NCBI GenBank assembly: GCA_965652545.1
Contig: CBFGWV010000113.1
Location: 1-13,849 of the forward strand
DNA from: CBFGWV01 sp965652545
Lineage (GTDB): Bacteria; Pseudomonadota; Gammaproteobacteria; Competibacterales; Competibacteraceae
Direction of reading: 5' to 3'
Length of the DNA: 13,849 nucleotides
Shown: piece after piece, positions 7,663 to 13,795 of the stretch
Numbering within the stretch: the stretch's first letter is position 1
How the letters are laid out: every line of letters starts with the position of its first letter
The notes under the pieces: model-generated
What the model was told of the DNA's origin: nothing
The model's input: only the letters and a program-made list of their open reading frames with translations
The model's database searches: none
Program-made: the position numbers and the translations under genes

Positions 7663-8460
7663 ATGGATGTCGTGCAACTGCTGGTACTGGCAATCGTCCA
7701 GGGGCTGACGGAGTTTCTGCCGGTATCCAGCTCCGCCCATTTGATCCTGGTGCCGGTGATATTCGGCTGGCCGGACCAGGGGCTGGCCTACGATGTCGCC
7801 GTCCACGTCGGCACCCTGGCCGCCGTGGTCCTCTACTTCCGCCGGGAACTGATGCAACTGACCCGCGCGAGCTGGACCTGGCTGCGCTTTCGCGAACCCA
7901 GCGCCGAGGCCCGCCTCGCACTGGCCGTCGTCCTGGGCACCATTCCGGTCGGGCTTGCCGGACTGTTGTTCAAGGATGTGGTCGAACACGGCCTGCGCAG
8001 CCCATTGGTGCTGGGCATCGCGACGCTGGTCTTCGGTCTGTTGCTGGGCGTGGCCGACCGTGTAGGCCGTGGCCGTCGCGACGAATACCAGTTGACCTGG
8101 CGCGATGTCCTGCTCATCGGGTTGGCCCAGGCCATGGCCTTGATACCCGGCACCTCGCGCTCGGGCATCACCATGACCGCCGGGCTGATGCTCGGCCTCA
8201 GCCGCATGGCGGCGGCACGCTTCAGCTTCCTGTTGTCCATCCCGGTGATCGTGCTCGCCGGTGGCCTGGAGACGCTGGACCTGATACAGGCCGACGTCGC
8301 CGTGGACTGGTCCACATTGGGCTTGGCCGCCCTGGCTTCGGGGATTGCCGCCTACGCCTGTATTCACCTGTTTCTGGCGCTCATCCAGCGCATCGGCATG
8401 ATGCCCTTCGTGATCTACCGGCTGGTCCTGGGTGTCGTTCTCATCGCGGTGTTCCTGTGA
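7663..8460 (+). CDS. uppP: Undecaprenyl-diphosphate phosphatase UppP (BacA)
   Basis: A 265-residue polytopic membrane protein. The two BacA catalytic motifs are intact: QGLTEFLPVSSSAHL (13-27), with Glu17, and PGTSRSGITMTAG (162-174), which carries the essential Ser/Arg residues. Hydrophobic helices fill most of the rest. It dephosphorylates undecaprenyl diphosphate on the periplasmic side, recycling the lipid carrier for peptidoglycan and surface polysaccharide, and raising copy number gives bacitracin resistance. I chose the ATG at 7663 because the following MDVVQLLVLAIVQGLTEF aligns with the N-terminus of relatives and AAGAG lies 3 nt upstream, a short spacing. An in-frame GTG at 7615 would add 16 polar residues without family support. 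The gene is divergent from ygiD. A sigma70-like promoter begins 8 bp after its stop. Confidence 0.95.
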   Translation: MDVVQLLVLAIVQGLTEFLPVSSSAHLILVPVIFGWPDQGLAYDVAVHVGTLAAVVLYFRRELMQLTRASWTWLRFREPSAEARLALAVVLGTIPVGLAGLLFKDVVEHGLRSPLVLGIATLVFGLLLGVADRVGRGRRDEYQLTWRDVLLIGLAQAMALIPGTSRSGITMTAGLMLGLSRMAAARFSFLLSIPVIVLAGGLETLDLIQADVAVDWSTLGLAALASGIAAYACIHLFLALIQRIGMMPFVIYRLVLGVVLIAVFL

Positions 8461-8468
8461 ACGCCGCC

Positions 8469-8498
8469 TTGACCATTACGCCGGCCGGGGCCGATAAT
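8469..8498 (+). promoter_or_regulatory. Sigma70-like promoter after uppP
   Basis: TTGACC at 8469-8474 and GATAAT at 8493-8498 are each one base from the consensus hexamers, with an 18-bp spacer. This is the best promoter match I see in the window. It would start transcription near 8504-8506. No gene begins within 290 bp, so its first product is the structured segment that follows. Confidence 0.65.
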
Positions 8499-8504
8499 TG
8501 TGCC

Positions 8505-8704
8505 GTTGCGGCAGTTTGCCGCGTCATTGAAACCGTTATGTCATCTGATCGAAGTCGAACCGGCAGTTCGCAGGCACACCGCGTGCAGCGAATTGCCAAT
8601 GCGCCCGTCGGCGCCGAGGTGACGTAAGCCCGCCCCCAGTTTCCAATCCGGGGGTCGTCGTACCCCCGGGTTAGCAATGACCCGGCCTCGACCGGGTTTT
8701 TTTT
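8505..8704 (+). ncRNA. Candidate structured non-coding RNA or long regulatory leader
   Basis: About 200 nt between the promoter and an intrinsic terminator, with no convincing gene. Visible hairpins: two overlapping, mutually exclusive stems at 8501-8513 (TGCCG TTG CGGCA) and 8508-8522 (GCGGCA GTT TGCCGC); a long one at 8562-8597, whose 10-bp outer stem includes one G-U pair and which has a nested GCAC/GTGC stem; GCGCC/GGCGC at 8601-8614; and a perfect 8-bp CCGGGGGT/ACCCCCGG stem at 8648-8669. GTCATTG (8523-8529) can pair with CAATGAC (8675-8681), closing the domain over a long range. CCCCC at 8633-8637 could compete for the GGGGG of the last hairpin. I recognise no 6S, tmRNA, SRP or RNase P signature. 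It could be a free small RNA or the attenuated leader of the 54-residue gene downstream. The 5' end is inferred from the promoter. Confidence 0.5.
8680..8704 (+). terminator. Rho-independent terminator
   Basis: The stem ACCCGG/CCGGGT (8680-8685 and 8692-8697) with a CCTCGA loop is followed directly by a run of eight T (8697-8704). It is a textbook intrinsic terminator on the plus strand. It would end transcripts from uppP and from the 8469-8498 promoter. Confidence 0.9.
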
Positions 8705-8725
8705 GTCTCCCTCCACGCTCCGCGG

Positions 8726-8776
8726 GTGTGGCCGCAAGGCCTCAACACTTGGCTCAACGTCACGGGCACCTGCCCG
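8726..8776 (+). promoter_or_regulatory. Structured leader ahead of the 54-residue gene
   Basis: Two compact hairpins. GTGT-GGCC-GCAA-GGCC-TCA-ACAC at 8726-8748 has a GCAA tetraloop of the GNRA class. CGGGCA-CC-TGCCCG at 8763-8776 is a perfect 6-bp stem. They lie between the terminator and the ribosome binding site. I see no good promoter between 8705 and 8802, so these hairpins may belong to a read-through transcript. Confidence 0.4.
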
Positions 8777-8791
8777 AGACCTGCGTGTTAC

Positions 8792-8797
8792 GGGAGG
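8792..8797 (+). promoter_or_regulatory. Strong ribosome binding site of the 54-residue gene
   Basis: GGGAGG lies 5 nt before the ATG at 8803. It is the main reason to accept the short gene and to choose this start over in-frame codons further upstream. Confidence 0.7.
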
Positions 8798-8802
8798 TTG
8801 TC

Positions 8803-8967
8803 ATGGATTTCATTCGTAAGGCACTGCGCTCGATGGTGGGTACCGCGGCTCGTGAGCCGGTCGAGGCCACCCGCCCGAAAACCGTTACCCGTCGCGACGT
8901 TCTCATGCTGATGGCCAATGACAAACTGACCCCCGCCCAGGCCAGGGCGCTGATGCGCAAACTCTGA
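8803..8967 (+). CDS. Small hypothetical protein, 54 residues
   Basis: I do not recognise a characterised family. The predicted protein is basic with two parts: an amphipathic N-terminus (MDFIRKALRSMVG) and a C-terminal helix-turn-helix-like segment, RDVLMLMANDKLTPAQARAL (35-54 region). The latter resembles, loosely, the short C-terminal SHOCT-type motif, in which a helix is followed by D/N-G-K-L-T-x-x-x and a second helix. No signal peptide, cysteine or membrane segment is present. A strong GGGAGG ribosome binding site supports translation. It sits 98 bp behind an intrinsic terminator and 68 bp ahead of an entericidin-like gene, all on the plus strand. Function unknown; the SHOCT resemblance is tentative. 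Confidence 0.65.
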   Translation: MDFIRKALRSMVGTAAREPVEATRPKTVTRRDVLMLMANDKLTPAQARALMRKL

Positions 8968-8992
8968 AGCTGCGCGATTCCCCGGCGTCATT

Positions 8993-8998
8993 TATAGT
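8993..8998 (+). promoter_or_regulatory. Possible -10 box for the entericidin-like gene
   Basis: TATAGT matches five of six bases of the -10 consensus, 37 nt upstream of the chosen ATG. No recognisable -35 hexamer is in place, which is compatible with a stationary-phase (RpoS-type) promoter as known for entericidins, but the match is too short to prove it. Confidence 0.3.
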
Positions 8999-9035
8999 TC
9001 GCTTCGGTGATGGACCTGAGCGGAGAATGACCCCA

Positions 9036-9179
9036 ATGACAAAGCGACTGTTGGCCGGGCTCTGCGCCGTGAGTTTTATGCTGGTACTCGTCGGCTGCAA
9101 CACGATGGAAGGCCTGGGGCGGGACGTTTCCAAGCTTGGAAACAAGATCGAAACCAAGGCTGATGAAAAAGGCTATTGA
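9036..9179 (+). CDS. Entericidin A/B family lipoprotein
   Basis: A 47-residue lipoprotein too short for most gene finders. The basic start MTKR is followed by a hydrophobic stretch and the lipobox LVGC, with the lipidated Cys21. The mature part, CNTMEGLGRDVSKLGNKIET (21-40), carries the entericidin pattern C-N-T-x-x-G-x-G-x-D-[VI]-x-x-x-G-x-x-[IL]. Entericidins are small cell-envelope lipoproteins; the EcnA/EcnB pair of E. coli is a stationary-phase antidote/toxin set. Only one copy is visible here. I chose the ATG at 9036 because GGAGA at 9022-9026 lies 9 nt upstream; the in-frame ATG at 9027 would leave no spacing. An imperfect terminator-like hairpin follows. Confidence 0.85.
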   Translation: MTKRLLAGLCAVSFMLVLVGCNTMEGLGRDVSKLGNKIETKADEKGY

Positions 9180-9189
9180 GTAGCCGAGC

Positions 9190-9236
9190 AACGACTTGGT
9201 GCCCGCGGGCCCGCCTTTTGGCGGGCCCGCGTCGTT
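9190..9236. terminator. Large GC hairpin between convergent genes, probable terminator
   Basis: GCGGGCCCGCC and GGCGGGCCCGC (9205-9215 and 9220-9230) form a perfect 11-bp stem around TTTT, extended by one C-G pair. An outer AACGAC/GTCGTT stem (9190-9195 and 9231-9236) is also possible. It separates the entericidin-like gene from the convergent relA. The T tract after the stem is very short on either strand, so termination is likely but not textbook. Confidence 0.6.
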
Positions 9237-11363
9237 TCAGCCCGACCCGCGCCGCCGCGCGGCTATGACCGTCTGAAGCCTGCCGATCCGGTCCAGGATG
9301 CGGCTCAACTGCTCAAGATCATTGATGTCCACATCCAACTGCATGTAGGCCACGCCGGCATCCTTGTCGGTGCGCGTGTTCATGGACAGCACATTGACCT
9401 TGTCGTTGGCCAGGACCTGGCTGATATCGCGAATCAGCCCGTTACGGTCATAGGCCTCGATCTCCAAGGCGACGGTGAAACGGCGGTTGCGAGTCCCGCC
9501 CCAGGACACATCGATCAGCCGTTCAGGGTGACGGCTGGCCAGATGGGCCAGGTTGCCGCAGTCCTCCCGATGGATGCTCACACCGCGTCCACGGGTGATG
9601 AAACCGGCGATCGGCTCCGGCGGCACCGGGCGGCAGCACTGGGCGATCTGGGTCAATAACTGGCCGACGCCTTCGATCTGGACCGCACCGCCACTGCGCC
9701 CCGAGGCGGTTTCGCGCCGCGCCAGCGGCATTTCGGACTCCGGCCGCGGCGGCGGCAGAATCTGCTCCTGGAGCTTGGAGACCACTTGGTGGACGGTCAG
9801 ATCGCCCTGTCCCACCGCGGCAAACAGCTCATCCGGACGTTGGAAATTGAACCGCTCAGCCACCGACTGAAGGTTCAGCGACTTGATGCTCACATCCAGC
9901 CGCGCAAGCTCGCGCTCGACCGACTGGCGCCCGGCGACGACATTGCGGTCGTGGTCCTGTAAGCGGAACCACTGCCGCACCTTGGCACGGGCCCGGCCGG
10001 AGTGCAGGTAATTGAGATGCGGGCTCAACCAATCGCGGCTCGGCGCGGCGTGCTTGCCGGTGAGAATGTCCACTTGATCGCCGTTACGCAGCTCGTAGGA
10101 CAAGGGCACGATGCGCCCGTTGACCTTCGCCCCCTTGCAGCGGTGGCCGATTTCGGTGTGCACCGCATAGGCAAAGTCCAGCGGGGTGCTGCCCTGCCCC
10201 AACTCGACCACCTCGCCACGCGGGGTGATCACATAGACGCGGTCGCTGAAGGCCTCGGCGCGGAAGCGATCGAGCAAATCGCCGACGTCACCGTCTTCCT
10301 CCTCGCGCCAGTCGAGTATCTGCCGCAACCAGTTGATCTGTTGATCGACCGCCGTCGCCGCGCCCCCGCCCTCCTTGTACCGCCAGTGGGCGGCCACGCC
10401 CAACTCGGCGCGCTGGTGCATGTCTACACTGCGGATCTGGATCTCCACCGTACGGCCACCCGGGCCGACCACTGCGGTATGCAGGGACTGATAACCGTTG
10501 GGCTTGGGGTTGGCGATGTAGTCGTCGAACTCCTTGGGCACGTGGTTCCAGATACCGTGCACGACACCCAGTGCGGCATAGCAGTCGGCGACCGAGTCGA
10601 CCATCACGCGCACGGCGCGTACGTCGAAGATCTGATCCAGCGGCAAGTGCTTGCGCTGCATCTTGCGCCAGATACTGTAGAGGTGTTTGACGCGGCCGCT
10701 GACCTCGCCGCGGATACCCGCGGCGGTCAAGCCGGCGCGAAGCTGCTCCATGACCTGCTGGATATACTGCTCGCGGTCGGTTCGCCGTTCAGCCAAGGCC
10801 TTGGCCAGGGTGTGATAGGTCTGCGGATCGCGATAGCGGAGCGCGAAGTCCTCCAACTCCCACTTCAGGCGGCCGATACCGAGCCGATTGGCCAGCGGCG
10901 CAAAGATGTCGAAGGTCTGCTCGGCCGCGGCCCGTCGCGTTGCCTCGTCGGCGGTCTTCAAGCCCCGCAGCGTCTGCAGGTGCAGCGCCAGCTTGATCAC
11001 CACCCCGCGCAGGTCCTGGGCAATGGCCAGGAACATCTTGCGCAGGCTCTCGAGGGACTGATTGCGGCTGGCTGCCTGGGCATGTAGATCGCCCAAGCGA
11101 TCCAGCGCCAGCACCGAGGTCACCAGGCTGCGCAGCCCGGCGTCGTCGAGTTGGTCGGGGTTCAGGACGCCGTGGTGGACGGCGACACAGCAGGCGCCGG
11201 CGAGGATGGAGTCGCCATCCATGCGCAGCTTGACCAGGGTGTCGGCGACGGCCAGGGCGTCCTGCGCCGCGGCGGCGTCCGCGGCCTCCAGACGTTGCAG
11301 CAGCGGCTCGAGCACGGCGCGCCTGGATGCCCCGATGCGCTCGTTCAGCTCAGTGTCGATCAC
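9237..11363 (-). CDS. relA: RelA-type GTP pyrophosphokinase, (p)ppGpp synthetase
   Basis: A 708-residue long RelA/SpoT homologue. Residues about 20-190 form the hydrolase-like domain, but the HD and ED metal ligands of SpoT are absent, so hydrolysis is not expected. The synthetase domain (about 220-335) has FDVRAVRVMV (246-255), EFDDYIANPKPNGYQSLHT (278-296), VEIQIRSVDMHQRAELGVAA (306-325). The acidic EFDD (278-281) is the RelA type; SpoT has RxKD. A TGS domain follows (about 375-436), then a zinc-finger-like region with C576, C577, H598 and C602, and a C-terminal ACT domain (about 629-705). It makes pppGpp and ppGpp on ribosomes that hold uncharged tRNA. The start is GTG, directly after the tusA-like stop (TAG GCG GTG), and no earlier start is possible. 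A SpoT-type hydrolase should exist elsewhere in the genome. Confidence 0.96.
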   Translation of the reverse strand: MIDTELNERIGASRRAVLEPLLQRLEAADAAAAQDALAVADTLVKLRMDGDSILAGACCVAVHHGVLNPDQLDDAGLRSLVTSVLALDRLGDLHAQAASRNQSLESLRKMFLAIAQDLRGVVIKLALHLQTLRGLKTADEATRRAAAEQTFDIFAPLANRLGIGRLKWELEDFALRYRDPQTYHTLAKALAERRTDREQYIQQVMEQLRAGLTAAGIRGEVSGRVKHLYSIWRKMQRKHLPLDQIFDVRAVRVMVDSVADCYAALGVVHGIWNHVPKEFDDYIANPKPNGYQSLHTAVVGPGGRTVEIQIRSVDMHQRAELGVAAHWRYKEGGGAATAVDQQINWLRQILDWREEEDGDVGDLLDRFRAEAFSDRVYVITPRGEVVELGQGSTPLDFAYAVHTEIGHRCKGAKVNGRIVPLSYELRNGDQVDILTGKHAAPSRDWLSPHLNYLHSGRARAKVRQWFRLQDHDRNVVAGRQSVERELARLDVSIKSLNLQSVAERFNFQRPDELFAAVGQGDLTVHQVVSKLQEQILPPPRPESEMPLARRETASGRSGGAVQIEGVGQLLTQIAQCCRPVPPEPIAGFITRGRGVSIHREDCGNLAHLASRHPERLIDVSWGGTRNRRFTVALEIEAYDRNGLIRDISQVLANDKVNVLSMNTRTDKDAGVAYMQLDVDINDLEQLSRILDRIGRLQTVIAARRRGSG

Positions 11364-11366
11364 CGC

Positions 11367-11600
11367 CTAGGCCTTGCGCAGCACGAACTCCACCACCCCG
11401 TCGCGCTCCTCGCACACCAGCAACTCGTGCCCGGTTTTGGCGGCGTAGACTTTGAAGTCCACATCCACGCTGGGGTCGGTGGCCAACACACGCAGGATCT
11501 GCCCGGACTGCATACCGGCCAGCGCCTTTTTGGCGCGCAGCAACGGCAACGGGCAGTGCAAGCCTTTGACATCCAGTTCCTGATCGATCACCACATTCAT
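11367..11600 (-). CDS. TusA/SirA family sulfur-carrier protein
   Basis: A 77-residue protein of the TusA (SirA) family with an alpha/beta two-layer fold. The persulfide-carrying Cys16 lies in GLHCPLPLLRAKKAL (13-27), which has the CPxP hallmark as CPLP. ATDPSVDVDF (40-49) and TGHELL (56-61) are the other conserved parts. TusA passes sulfur to the TusBCD/TusE/MnmA relay for 2-thiouridine in tRNA; relatives with CPLP also serve sulfur oxidation or molybdenum cofactor pathways, so the exact role is open. It lies 38 bp downstream of trmO. Its TAG is in the same frame as relA, one codon before relA's GTG. The ribosome binding site is weak. Confidence 0.9.
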   Translation of the reverse strand: MNVVIDQELDVKGLHCPLPLLRAKKALAGMQSGQILRVLATDPSVDVDFKVYAAKTGHELLVCEERDGVVEFVLRKA

Positions 11601-11638
11601 GCAGATCTAACCATCGATGGGGCGGCCACAGTAACGCA

Positions 11639-12373
11639 TCACGGCTTTGGGATCACTTCGCAGACCTCGATCGTCGCCGGCTCATCGATGCGGAACCTCA
11701 CCTCGACGCCGGCCGCTTCCAGATGGTACAGCCGACCCGTGTCGCGCTGGTAGGCCGGTCGTGGATCGAGCGCGAGGATTTCCTCGAGCAGCCGCCTGAT
11801 CCGCACCCCGTCGCCCAGGGCGCTCAGGGCCAAGTCCGCCGCCGGTGCAAAAACCACGGTCATGGCGGCCGGCGCCTCGCCGGCCCATGGGTTGACCGCG
11901 GACTCGAGCGCATCGGCATACGGCAAGTACGGCTTGATATCGACGATCGGCGTGCCGTGGACCAGGTCCAGCCCACTGACCTCCAGCCCTACCCAGGGCG
12001 AGGTAACCACTGATTCGACCTTGACCACGGACAAGCCGATCGGGTTCGGCCGGTAGGTGCTGCGCGTGGCGAACACCCCCAGCCGCCGATTGCCCCCGAG
12101 CCTCGGCGGCCGCACGGTCGGCCGCCACGGGGCGCCGGCCGTCTGATGGAACCAGAACAGCAGCCACACGTGCGAGACCCCCTCCAGCCCCGCCAGTGCC
12201 TCGGCCCGCGCGTACGGCCCGCACAGGCGCACCCGTCCGCGCGCACTGGGTGAAAGCCCCGGCTGGCGAGGCACGCCGAATTTGCCGGTGAAATCGCTTT
12301 CCACCACGGCGACGACGGTCAGCGCCGGGGCCAGGGCGTTCGGAGGGGAGCTGGACGTGTTCATGATCGACAT
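11639..12373 (-). CDS. trmO: tRNA (N6-threonylcarbamoyladenosine(37)-N6)-methyltransferase TrmO
   Basis: A 244-residue protein of the TrmO (TsaA, UPF0066) family. KFGVPRQPGL (31-40), RPTVRPPRLGGN (74-85), GVFATRSTYRPNPIG (89-103), DLVHGTPIVDIKPYLPY (136-152) and DPRPAYQRD (203-211) match the family in order and spacing. It methylates t6A at position 37 of threonine tRNAs with S-adenosylmethionine, in the cytoplasm. The ATG at 12373 is preceded by GGA at a fair distance; an ATG at 12364 is the alternative and would remove three residues. E. coli TrmO has 235 residues. It is divergent from the S49 peptidase, with only 37 bp between the two chosen starts, and is first in a run with the tusA-like gene and relA. 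Confidence 0.94.
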   Translation of the reverse strand: MSIMNTSSSPPNALAPALTVVAVVESDFTGKFGVPRQPGLSPSARGRVRLCGPYARAEALAGLEGVSHVWLLFWFHQTAGAPWRPTVRPPRLGGNRRLGVFATRSTYRPNPIGLSVVKVESVVTSPWVGLEVSGLDLVHGTPIVDIKPYLPYADALESAVNPWAGEAPAAMTVVFAPAADLALSALGDGVRIRRLLEEILALDPRPAYQRDTGRLYHLEAAGVEVRFRIDEPATIEVCEVIPKP

Positions 12374-12399
12374 GGTATTCCAGCCCACCGCTTCCACAC

Positions 12400-12403
12400 A
12401 GGA
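12400..12403 (+). promoter_or_regulatory. Ribosome binding site deciding the S49 peptidase start
   Basis: AGGA lies 7 nt before the ATG at 12411. The in-frame ATG codons at 12363 and 12372 lack this and would overlap the start of trmO on the other strand. Confidence 0.55.
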
Positions 12404-12410
12404 CGTCCGC

Positions 12411-13517
12411 ATGCCCTCGTTGATCAAAGCGCTGTTCCGGCTGCTCGGCCAAATCATCACCACCGTGCTGAGCTTCATCGTCGTGATCGTCGCCTTGTCG
12501 CTGTTCGCCGTGGGCCTGGGCATCGGCCTCGGTGGCGGCTGGACCGACAACCTGGGCACCTCGGAGCGCACCGAGCCCGACGTCTATGTGACGATCGAGG
12601 GCGACACCGACGACCCCAACCGTCTGCTCAGCGTGCCGGTGGCCGGTGTGATTCTCGGCCATCCGCAAGATGGCTACGGTGGCCTGTTTGGGCTCGCGGG
12701 CTTCTCGTTCGGTTATGAGATCCGCCAGCAACTGTTGGATGCCGCCGAGGATGCGTCGATCAAAGGCGTGCTGATTCACATGCAGACTCCCGGTGGGACG
12801 ATCTTCGGCTCGCGAGCAATTCTCGATGGCATTCGCAGCTACCGCGAAACCACCGGCAAACCTGTGGTGGTGTACATCGAAGGCCTGGCCGCCTCCGGCG
12901 GCGTCATGGCAATGGTCGGCGCCGACGCGATCTGGGCCGACTACGGCAGTTTCGTCGGCTCCATCGGCGTGCTAGGGCCAGAGCTGACGTACTTCGACAA
13001 CCCCACGGCGACCGACGGTGGGCTGTTCGGTGGCGGCATCGTGACCGAGGGCGGTATCGAACACACGCAGATCAGCGCCGGTCGCGGCAAGGACCTGGGC
13101 AACCCCTTCCGCCGGCCGAGTTTCGAGGAGATCCGCACCCTCCAGACCGGCGTGGACAACGAGTATGCGCAATTCGTCGAGCTGGTTGCCGAGGCGCGTG
13201 GCATCGATGCCGCGGTCATCCGCGATGAGATGGGCGCGCAGATCTTCGACAACCAGACCGCCGAGGGCTACGGGCTGATCGACGGCACCCGCAACTATGA
13301 GGCCTCGCTTCAGGACCTCGCCGAGCGCGCTGCGGTGGACAGTTATCAAGTGGTCGAACCCGCATTGGAGCCGACCGGCTTCTGGCGCACGTTCATGAGC
13401 CGTATTGAAGGTTTCACCGACGCTGAACCCCGCCAGCCGGCCGTCCACCACGCCTGCCTGTCCGCGCGCAGCCTGCCCCTGGCCTACTTCGGCGACCCGC
13501 GCGAGCTGTGCCGCTAA
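12411..13517 (+). CDS. S49 family membrane peptidase, SppA/SohB-like
   Basis: A 368-residue protein. A hydrophobic segment (about 14-40) after a basic start anchors it in the inner membrane, with the peptidase domain probably periplasmic. PGGTIFGSRAI (128-138), VYIEGLAASGGVMAMVGAD (154-172) and GSFVGSIGVLG (179-189) are the S49 ClpP-like core. Ser162 in ASGG is the likely nucleophile. Lys227 in SAGRGKDLGNPFR fits the general base of the Ser-Lys dyad, as in short bacterial SppA. The family degrades cleaved signal peptides and membrane peptides. The C-terminal extension after about 310 ends in a Cys/His-containing tail (VHHACLS and ELCR) that I do not recognise. Start from the AGGA site 7 nt upstream. 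Confidence 0.9.
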   Translation: MPSLIKALFRLLGQIITTVLSFIVVIVALSLFAVGLGIGLGGGWTDNLGTSERTEPDVYVTIEGDTDDPNRLLSVPVAGVILGHPQDGYGGLFGLAGFSFGYEIRQQLLDAAEDASIKGVLIHMQTPGGTIFGSRAILDGIRSYRETTGKPVVVYIEGLAASGGVMAMVGADAIWADYGSFVGSIGVLGPELTYFDNPTATDGGLFGGGIVTEGGIEHTQISAGRGKDLGNPFRRPSFEEIRTLQTGVDNEYAQFVELVAEARGIDAAVIRDEMGAQIFDNQTAEGYGLIDGTRNYEASLQDLAERAAVDSYQVVEPALEPTGFWRTFMSRIEGFTDAEPRQPAVHHACLSARSLPLAYFGDPRELCR

Positions 13518-13541
13518 GACCAATCCCCGCCAAAGGCCGTC

Positions 13542-13741
13542 GGCTCTTTATGGATGCCGATCAGGTCACGACGGAGGACTCCCCTCCCCCCTCGCGCGGT
13601 AGGGGCCGGGGGAGAGGGGGCCAGCTGGCTGTGGCGAAAATCCCACGTCGGTGGCTGACCTGATATCCCCCTCTCCCCGACCCCTCTCCCGCCAGGGGAG
13701 AGGGGCTTTGTGGCCGACCTGACCGGAATCCATAAAGAGCC
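13542..13741. repeat. MITE-like element with 14-bp perfect terminal inverted repeats
   Basis: GGCTCTTTATGGAT at 13542-13555 is the exact inverse of ATCCATAAAGAGCC at 13728-13741. The next 12 bases inward (containing TCAGGTC) match 10 of 12, giving ends of about 26 bp with 24 matches. Inside are opposed arms rich in CCCCTC and GGGGAG, so the 200-bp unit could fold into a large hairpin. No transposase frame is present. Target-site duplication is not evident. Confidence 0.65.
13571..13624 (+). repeat. 54-bp C/G-rich repeat unit, copy 1
   Basis: An imperfect inverted structure of CTCCCCTCCCCCCTCG followed by a GGGG-rich arm. Fifty-one of 54 positions are identical to 13796-13849. It lies inside the MITE-like element. 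Dispersed sequences of this kind, with CTCTCCC and GGGAGAG arms, are common between genes of GC-rich proteobacteria. Confidence 0.8.
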
Positions 13742-13795
13742 AAGCCCTCAATCGACCACGCGCCGCACCAGTGCGTCGCAGTCAATACCCGCCGG

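Noticed and set aside
8505..8704. 6S RNA, tmRNA or 4.5S RNA
   Set aside because: Length fits 6S, but the flanking sequence, closing stem and conserved bubble do not match; there is no tRNA-like end or SRP loop sequence.
10002..11087. 361-residue plus-strand frame opposite relA
   Set aside because: Antisense to the conserved RelA domains and without motifs of its own.
11682..12779. 365-residue minus-strand frame across trmO and the S49 gene
   Set aside because: A different frame from TrmO, low-complexity Arg/Gly composition, no conserved pieces.
13561..13785. Minus-strand frame reading SPSPLAGEG-like peptides
   Set aside because: Translation of the C/G-rich intergenic repeat, a familiar source of false genes.
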